Positions 57,017 through 64,000 of a stretch of DNA of 64,000 bases are shown one piece after another. Under the pieces are notes generated by a model. The model had not been told where the DNA came from. It worked only from the letters and a program-made list of their open reading frames with translations, and ran no database searches. Source of the stretch: Tomocerus qinae (taxonomy: Eukaryota; Arthropoda; Collembola; Entomobryomorpha; Tomoceridae); assembly GCA_020055645.1 (NCBI GenBank), contig CM034546.1, forward strand, positions 12,028,001-12,092,000. Direction: 5' to 3'. The first letter of the stretch is position 1. Each line of letters begins with the position of its first letter. The translations under genes were made by a program, and so were the position numbers.

Positions 57017-59214
57017 ATGAAGCTGCTAACAATAATTTTCGTTGTGATGATTTCAGAAACAAAATCGCAATCGTATATTGAGATATCAGATTTAAAATCA
57101 ATTGTGCAATCATTCGTAGATTGTGCAGTTGTTTTTCTTTATAAATCTTACATCCCGAATATCGATGAAGATTTCGGAGTCCCAATCGCCATTTTGAACT
57201 CTGATCAACACAAATTACTGTCAACTCAGAGAAAATGGAATTTCAAACATTTGAAAATAATAATTTCTTTTGAAAAAACAGTCACTTATTCTTTGGATCC
57301 ACATCTGATCTGTTATAACCAATATTTGCTGCTGCTAGGACGGAAAAAACCTCAATTTTGCTATGATACGTTCGGATACAACGTTTATATCTCACCCTTA
57401 GTTACTTATCAGGCTAATTTCGTTGAAGGACTTTCTTTAATGTTAAATGTAGTTACAAATCATGTAAAATCAAGAACTAACTTTCCATCGTATGACATTA
57501 AGTTTCAACAAATTGTGTGCTTTAGTTGCCCAACTTTATTTACACTAGCCTCACGTAACTCAAAAAATATAAATGTAACAGATACAACAGCATTTCCTGA
57601 CGGAGCATTAGGGCAAGTCATGTTTCGATTCAAGGATTATGTTGATACAATTCACCGTTCTAAAATTATATACGCAAAAATAGACTCTTTACTTCAACCT
57701 TTAATAAATGGAACTTCTTCGATCGATGCAAAATGGGTCAATCCTTTCAAATCACTAACAAATCAGGGAATAAGGGATTTCTACTCACTTATCCGTGTAT
57801 TTATGTGGGAAGATTTCAAGGTCATAACCTCAGAAACCAAAAACAATTTCCAATTCTCTATTAAAAGTGGTTTTCTGATAAGTAAAGTTGGGCCATCTGC
57901 ACACATACCTCAAGTATATGTCTATAATGACAACGAATTAAAATTCGTGACCTGTTACGGTGTGTATGACGATTCTATGTGGAAATTTTATTTTGAACCT
58001 TATGATACAATTTTCGGGATATCTTTTTCCGCTGCCACGATTTTCTGTTCGGTAGTGTTTACGGTTCAAAACGGCTTGGCCAACCCGACAACAACTTTAA
58101 AAGATACATTTTACAACTGTTATTGCTTTTCTGCCGCAATGCTGGAACAATCAGTTAGTATTGGCCAAAGGATGGACAAAAGAAAACTAGCTTTGCTGTT
58201 TGGGGTTTGGATAGTTATTGGAATTATTTGTAGCAATGGATACAAAGGAATACTTTTAAGTCAGATGACAGTTCCCCGTACTTTGGCACACTCTTACACA
58301 TCCTCAAAGAACTTCACAACTTTTCTGTCATTTCTACTATTACTTTACAGCACACCGCATTTCAAAATGGGTATTTATTGAACAGCGACTACCTTACATA
58401 TCTGGAATTCTGTTTCAACAAAAACAAAACGAATAAAGATTCTTGTGGAACATTGAATCCCCGTGACTGTACTTACCACAAAAATAGCAGTGGGGAAATA
58501 TTTGCTGATCATCAAATTGTTGGAAATGAAATCACCGAGTGGACCTGGAGTAAGTTGACAGAACTGGAAATGAATATTGACGGCATGCCAAATAAAAATA
58601 TTTTCCCATATAATATTATTCAAGGAAATTTAAATTCACGTTGCTACACAAACCTTCAAAATTATTATGAGAGAATAAGGTCGTTTATGAAGAACTGTTC
58701 GTTGAAAAGAGCTTACGTTGATTACAGTAGTCGACTTAACTTATACAGTGATATTGTCTTTTCAAAGGAGTATGTCATAAGTAATGCTGATTTATTTCCG
58801 CTAAAAATAATATATCATATTCCTAATTTTATTTTAATTAAAAGACAACTCTACCTTAAAGTACAACAGTTCATGGCAACTGGAATTTATGTGCTCTTTA
58901 AAAGATGGGATAAGTATTTTCAACGGCTGAGTTATCAATCACTACAATTTCCAAAACACATTTCTCTTAATTCGCAGTCTATACGTTTATTCGGTTTCTT
59001 TATTTTTTGTATGTCACTGACAACATTTGCTTTCCTAGTATTTTGTTTTGAACACATTTACAGCAAAATATTTATGTTAAAGCCAACCAAGTTATTATTC
59101 TTAAACTTCTGTTTTCGGAGTTTAAAATTTAAAAGACGTAGGAAGATGAGAAGGGCAAGGCATTTATTTACTAAAAAGCTGAGAGCATTTTATGCAAAAA
59201 GGTTCTCTTATTAA
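57017..59214 (+). pseudogene. Ionotropic receptor (IR), group C, one-base deletion after M3
   Basis: Duplicate of the gene at 41880. The ATG at 57017 matches it; an earlier in-frame ATG at 56972 lies in the conserved leader and is not used by the paralogue. The first frame carries the signal peptide, extracellular part, M1 (ISFSAATIFCSVVFTVQ, ~58016-58070), pore loop and M3 (LLFGVWIVIGIICSNGYKG, ~58196-58250). At 58301-58306 the paralogue's CATCCTTCAAAG reads CATCCTCAAAG. The frame then runs off to a stop at 58381 while the receptor continues uninterrupted in the next frame to 59214, including M4 (LFGFFIFCMSLTTFAFLVF). The lost base is not in a long homopolymer, so a genuine mutation is likelier than at 38159. 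Confidence 0.87.
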
Positions 59215-60404
59215 GCAGCATTTACTATTAATTTTTTTACGATGTAATGATTTATTTTGGTCCAACTATGTAATATTATGTTTAATCATGCACTTATACT
59301 TAGATTAAAACATGTAAATTGCTGTAACATACTAATGATAAAAGCTCGCTGTAGCTACTCAGTCTGTATTTTTAATAACGCATTTAAATTGTGCAAAATT
59401 ATTTATTTATCATGGTGTACTTCACATCCTGTAGATTATAATATTACATAAGTTAAATTATTATTGACTTCGGTTTTAGAGTAACTCTTCTAAGCATAGT
59501 TTGCCATTAGTACAACCTGCAAGGATTTCCGACGTCCTATCCACATTTTACCATTTGGACAACCTCATAAATAGAAAAGTTACCAATTAAGAATGCTTGC
59601 TACCTCAAATTTCGAGTTTCGTGCATAAAAAATTTAGCACTATTCATGTAACTATTTGGAGACTTGTTTTATCAGGGCTTTTCAAGATGTCCACACCACT
59701 TGTGAATTATACTCACCATTTATTATGAAACTAAGATAATGGTCTTAACCGTAGCACTAAAAGATTTTAATTAAAAGTCATTATAAGGTTTTTAACCAAT
59801 AATTTTAAAATAAAATTCAATTTTCTGACCCGTTATATAAAAAGTTGTAATGTTCAAAGTGACTGTACGAGAGAGCATGCAGAATGCATGCAGTCACCAT
59901 GTAGGCAGTCATTGGCCCAGTGACTGACAGAAATTCGTTAAGAAGGAGTCGGAGGGAAAGTCTTGAAATAAAGATGGGCTCGTTGGCTGTTGTTATGATG
60001 TAGCCCAAGATTTGTCGTTCTTTTTTATTTCGTCGGTCATGTGATTGTCAAAATGCCATCCGGCCGCCTGGGCGACATACCTATTGATCATACTATCTAA
60101 ACAAGCTACATTCATCCCCAATCTCCATAACCTCGAAGTGAGGGCCTTCATTACAATATGCCAACTGTTGGAAATATGATTATTGCAATTAATAACGCAA
60201 TTAATGTTTAGTAATTATCTTATAAATACCTATGGATACAGTTATCTCTCTCAGTCTAGACTAAAAGAGGAATGTGTATCCATCCCAGCCTACCACACAT
60301 ATATCTTCTGTATTTTTCAGTTGCCCATCTGGAAAACGTAGCCACTGAAGCAATTACTAACGCTGGCAGTTTTTTGGAGCGTGTATTCCACATTCTCTCA
60401 TTAA
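59215..60404. other. Intergenic, no gene seen
   Basis: Left flank of the piggyBac insertion. GCATGCAGAATGCATGC near 59877-59893 is a short palindrome. No coding signal. Confidence 0.45.
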
Positions 60405-60840
60405 CCCTTCAGAGCCTACGGTATCATATAAGATATACAACTAAATTCTGTTATCACTCTCACATTGAGGCAATGCAAAATAGTAAGTTTACGCGGGTAG
60501 TACAAGACACTTTCTAGATATATACCAAAAATTTCAGATTTGAGTTTTGACTTCCCGTTTCCGAGATATCGGATTTCGGAATTCGGACCCACGAAAAAAT
60601 ATGTCAGCGCGGAGCAGGTAAATTTTTGAAAATTTTTTAAACACTTTCAAAAAATTTTGCACTTTAATTTTTTGTTTTATTTCAGTACAAAATTGGTTGA
60701 AGATTGTCATAAAAATGTCGTGTTTGTCCCAATGTCATACTCCTCGGTTCCGGAAGTGAAAATCCACTTCCGTATCATATATGATACGGTAGGAATGACC
60801 CGATAATAATTATTTCACAATTACTTGCTCTAGGGTCCTA

Positions 60841-62297
60841 ATGGTGGCTGAATTAGTTGACATGCTCGAAAATGATGATTTTCCAGACAGATGGAATTTA
60901 CATTGAACTCCTGACCCAAATGTGGACTCTGAAGAAGATTCTGCTGATGAAGATGAAGGGGGACTTATTGACAACTTGTCCAGTAACCAGCTGAGAGCCA
61001 TGGGACACTTCAAATTGAACAGATATACTGATGATCCGGTTGATGATATAATGAAGATGTTGATGACCTATCATCAACAGTCACTGTACCACAGCCAGTT
61101 GTCACTGTTTCGCCTAGCTCCTCATCCAAAAGACCAGGGAAAATCCCCCCAGCTAAAAAAGCCGCACAAACTCCAGCAAAAAACCCAAGAAATCTCCGAA
61201 TCCAAAAATATCACAAAAAGGAATTACAACGGCTGCCTTGCCTTCTGTCTGGAATGTAACTGACTTGTCCCAAATTAGCTCTGGGGTTACTTTCCCCCCT
61301 CAGACTACAGTTCGTATAATAATCTAAGTGCTGTTCAATTATTCGAACAGTTTTTTGATTCAGAGGTAATGGTACTCATCAAAACCGAACCCAAGAGTTA
61401 CTCTGTCTTCAAAATGGAATAGGATCCCTACATAACTACTGAAGATATCAAAGTATTGATAGCAATTATGCTTACTATATCTGGTTATAATTGTTTACCT
61501 GGCAAATGATGATGTGAAGAAGTTGCCATTTCAATTTTTTGTGGACAATTTATTCAACAGCATTAGTTTACTATCCGAAATGAAAATCCGAAGTTATGGA
61601 TGTACTGCAACTCTACGAAAAGATCGAATACCCAAAGAATGTTCATTGGGGGGTAGTACTAACCTGATAAAAGCTGAAAGAGGTGCCTACTATTACCAAT
61701 GTGATGCAAAAGGAGGAAACATCATTGTATCTTGGAAGGATAACGCGGCCGTAAATTTGGCTTCAAATAGTTTTGGAGTAATCCCAATTTCCAAAGCCTC
61801 AAGATATTCTCAAGCATCGAAATCTAAAATTCAGGTACCTCGACCTTTTCTCATCGGTGAATATAATAAATATATGGGAGGCACAGATATAATGGATCAA
61901 ATTTTCGGTAGATACCGGCTTGGAGTAAGAAGCAAAAATGATGGTGGTCACTATTTCCTTGGCTTATAGATGCATGTTTACAAAATGCCTGGATTTTGCA
62001 CAAATCTTCCGGTGGAAGCATGACCTAACTGGATTTCCGTCGAGCAATTGTGGATGAATATTTGATTTTTGGTGTGTCAAGAGGTCCAGGAAGAATTCGA
62101 AGATCATTTGAAAGTGTAACAAAACTGCGGATTTCAGATGGCATTAGATACGACGGAATGGACAACACTGTCAAATACCGAATGGTAAAAGGAGAAGATG
62201 CGCAGCGGAAAATTGTGTAACACTTGCAAGGTCATCTTGTAAAAAATGTAACGTTGGACTCTGTGTCAAGTGTTTTGACACATTTTATTATCGCTAA
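60841..62297 (+). pseudogene. piggyBac transposase remnant
   Basis: Begins MVAELVDMLENDDFPD, has an in-frame TGA near 60904, then an acidic segment (DSEEDSADEDEG). Similarity to the N-terminal transposase domain follows in shifting frames (LFEQFFDSEV near 61345, then a TAG, then TISGYNCLP near 61480). At ~61500 it jumps to FFVDNLFNSI, which carries the second catalytic Asp, and later YNKYMGGTDIMDQIFGRYRLG with the third; the segment with the first catalytic Asp is deleted. The C-terminal cysteine-rich domain survives at 62200-62297 (SSCKKCNVGLCVKCFDTFYY). Several frameshifts and stops make it non-coding. Confidence 0.87.
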
Positions 62298-62474
62298 CAA
62301 GGACGTATCCAGAAATTTTGTCAAGGGGGGCGCAACCAAAAATAATGTTAAAAATAGGACATATTTGCGCGAAGCGCGAAAATTTTTTGCAATTTTTGGC
62401 CTTCTCTTCTCTCTTTCTCAGATTTGGGGGGGGGCAACTGGGCCCCCCCCGACTCCCTACTGGATACGTGCTTG
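62298..62474. mobile_element. hAT-type MITE nested in the piggyBac element
   Basis: 177 bp with terminal inverted repeats CAAGGACGTATCCAG and CTGGATACGTGCTTG (14 of 15) and a perfect 8-bp target duplication ATCGCTAA (62290-62297, 62475-62482). It contains poly-G and GCGCGAAGCGCG tracts and no coding capacity. It inserted exactly at the transposase stop codon, so it is younger than the piggyBac insertion. Confidence 0.88.
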
Positions 62475-62820
62475 ATCGCTAATATGTGTTGTTCTGTAAT
62501 TGCATCATAAAACTTACATTTTCACAAAAGTAAATTAAATAATTAAATATCGCCACCCTAGCGTATCATATATGATACGGGTAGTATCTTCGGTACCCGT
62601 GAATTTAAAAATTTAAAACTCGGTTGGCACACTAATAAAATCCTGATATTACCACCCTGAGATTTTGGTTACAATAGCATGGTTACTTTTTTCTGGGCTC
62701 TGAAGGGTTAACATGCATAAACATATTCTGATTTCTTATTCTATACTATTTCTTACTTTTTACACATCGCTGATTGCGCTCTGATCTTGATTTAGATAAA
62801 ATTTAACACTGCATATCAGC

Positions 62821-64000
62821 ATGTTTTTTATCTATTTATTTATTCAATTTTTATTGCTTTTTTCTGCTATCAACAGTGTTCAATGTTTTCGGAATTTATC
62901 ATATTACAGTAAATGTGATTTCAACATAATCACTTTCAATCAATCCCAGTGGCAGACAAAATTTATGCTGTCAAACCAAAATGGTCAACCCTGGACCTTA
63001 GCAACATCAAATTATAGCAAAACGCTTTTCGGTCGTCATGAAAGAAATCCTCGAGATCTGTCAAGAAACTTGTGCAGTGTGAATATTCTAATGGAGCCAG
63101 ACCCTCATTTGGAAAATCTGGTTATACATTTTGGTAAAGAAATAAATCGACTCACTTCAAGATTCATAGTCGCCATTAAAAATGAAATGAAAACTATGAA
63201 TCCAGAATGGCAATCAAGACTCATTAATGATTTGGTATAGCTCCACTCGTTATTTTGGCAATGGAAGGTGGGAACAATTATTCCGTTTACACTACGATTC
63301 TCTACAATCCGAGCACAAAATCTCCAGTTTTTCGTCAGCTTGAAATTGGAAGCTCCGAAAAAGATTGGGAAAGGGTTTGGAATACATTGCATGGAATTCC
63401 AATTGGTGGTGTTTATCACCACTTCATGTTCAAGGGTTTCAGCCAACTGCCAAAATGCAGGAAACCAATATACACAACAACGAAGATTCAATATAATTGT
63501 CGAAATGCAGTGAGAGCTGTTGAATTAATGGCCGAAAGATTGAACTTCACTGCCGTTTACGCATCGAGATGGAAAAAGTTCAATAGAGAACATAAACGAT
63601 GTGGAATAATTGATATGTATGCAAATCAAGTACAACCGTATAATATCCGATGGTATGAAATTATTTTCATTGAATACTTTGCGGAACAGATTCCATATTA
63701 CTGTGAAGCCAATCCTAGTTTCCTCGACACTCCTCTAACAGTTCTAATTCAAAATACTTTTGATGATTATTGCTGGTGGCTGATATTCTCTCTATTCCCG
63801 ATTTCATTTTATCTTTTGGGCTTAAGATTCACGTCTGTCCATAAGAAAATCGAATTCATCTTTGTGTCTACAATATCCGTTCTTTTAAATCAGGATGTTT
63901 CCAATAAAGGGAGAAATATTTTGTACTTGATAACTATGTTCATGGGATTTATAATTGCTATTCAATATGATACGTGGATAACAAGTGAGATTATTGCACC
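62821..64000 (+). pseudogene. Ionotropic receptor (IR), group B, frameshifted, runs off the right edge
   Basis: Starts with a signal peptide (MFFIYLFIQFLLLFSAIN) and follows the gene at 26832 closely (SNQNGQPWTLATSNY, RNPRDLSRN). The frame meets a TAG at 63238-63240 just after RLINDLV. Similarity continues in the neighbouring frame from about 63236 (APLVILAMEGGNNYS) through RAVELMAERLNFTAVYA, M1 (WWLIFSLFPISFYLLG), pore (SVLLNQDVSNKGRN) and M3 (DTWITSEIIA) to the last base, with no further stop. The second lobe and M4 lie beyond the window. A one-base deletion (or two-base insertion) is the only damage visible. Confidence 0.87.

Larger units (their letters stand above)
55993..59214 (+). repeat. 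Segmental duplication unit 2 (IR group C gene plus upstream)
   Basis: Collinear with 41029-44042. The coding part differs by many substitutions spread along the frame and by the indel noted in the receptor entry, so the two units have diverged for some time. Confidence 0.85.
60405..62707 (+). mobile_element. piggyBac element, complete ends, internally deleted
   Basis: Bounded by TTAA target duplications (60401-60404 and 62708-62711) with 12-bp terminal inverted repeats CCCTTCAGAGCC and GGCTCTGAAGGG. Subterminal palindromes CCGTATCATATATGATACGG (60770-60789) and its twin (62562-62579) flank the transposase remnant; a partial copy sits just inside the left end (~60419). The 2.3-kb length includes a later 177-bp MITE. 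The borders are intact, so it could still move if a related transposase is expressed. Confidence 0.9.

Noticed and set aside
1..64000. CRISPR arrays, bacterial operons, rRNA or tRNA genes
   Set aside because: The repeats are tandem or transposon-derived, the genes are eukaryotic with introns, and no tRNA cloverleaf or rRNA core was recognised by eye; a tRNA scan could still find one.

Overview
The window is AT-rich nuclear DNA from an arthropod, most probably a hexapod. This rests on gustatory receptors with short phase-matched introns, a large set of intronless ionotropic-receptor-like (IR) genes and a clan 2-type cytochrome P450. The style of the receptor expansion suggests a springtail, but that assignment is inference.

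The window is an accessory chemosensory cluster. From left to right it holds: the 3' four exons of a P450 (331-1773); a broken IR fragment (2760-3403); a 1.1 kb minisatellite (4021-5110); two ~850-residue IR genes (5524-8078 minus, 12175-14709 plus) and a small fragment of the same type (15121-15450); a TIR-bounded repeat element (17376-17955); a young 7.25 kb Ty3/gypsy retrotransposon (18817-26066, minus); an intact ~650-residue IR (26832-28775) and a broken paralogue (31985-33244); three ~715-residue IRs at 36749, 41880 and 57017, the last two lying in a ~3 kb duplicated segment; an LTR element with copia-type integrase remnants and no reverse transcriptase (45863-49554); two gustatory receptor copies (49932-51257 truncated, 53690-55282 complete) separated by a Penelope-like reverse transcriptase insertion; a complete but internally deleted piggyBac element with a nested hAT-type MITE (60405-62707); and another IR entering the right edge (62821-64000).

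The IRs form three sequence groups. Group A (~850 aa) and group C (~715 aa) share a GYKGI-type M3 segment. Group B (~650 aa) instead carries a QY(E/D)TWITSEI-type segment. All keep the ionotropic glutamate receptor layout: signal peptide, extracellular half, M1, pore loop, M3, second extracellular lobe, M4. Several copies are broken by single-base indels or nonsense changes, so the cluster shows birth and death of receptors, with mobile elements between and inside the genes. Two of the breaks sit in homopolymer runs and could be assembly errors.

The least conventional items are the non-autonomous copia-type element with indistinguishable LTRs and an unfamiliar charged 3' reading frame, the membrane-segment-bearing Gag of the gypsy element, the endonuclease-less Penelope-like element, and the minisatellite that reverses orientation.
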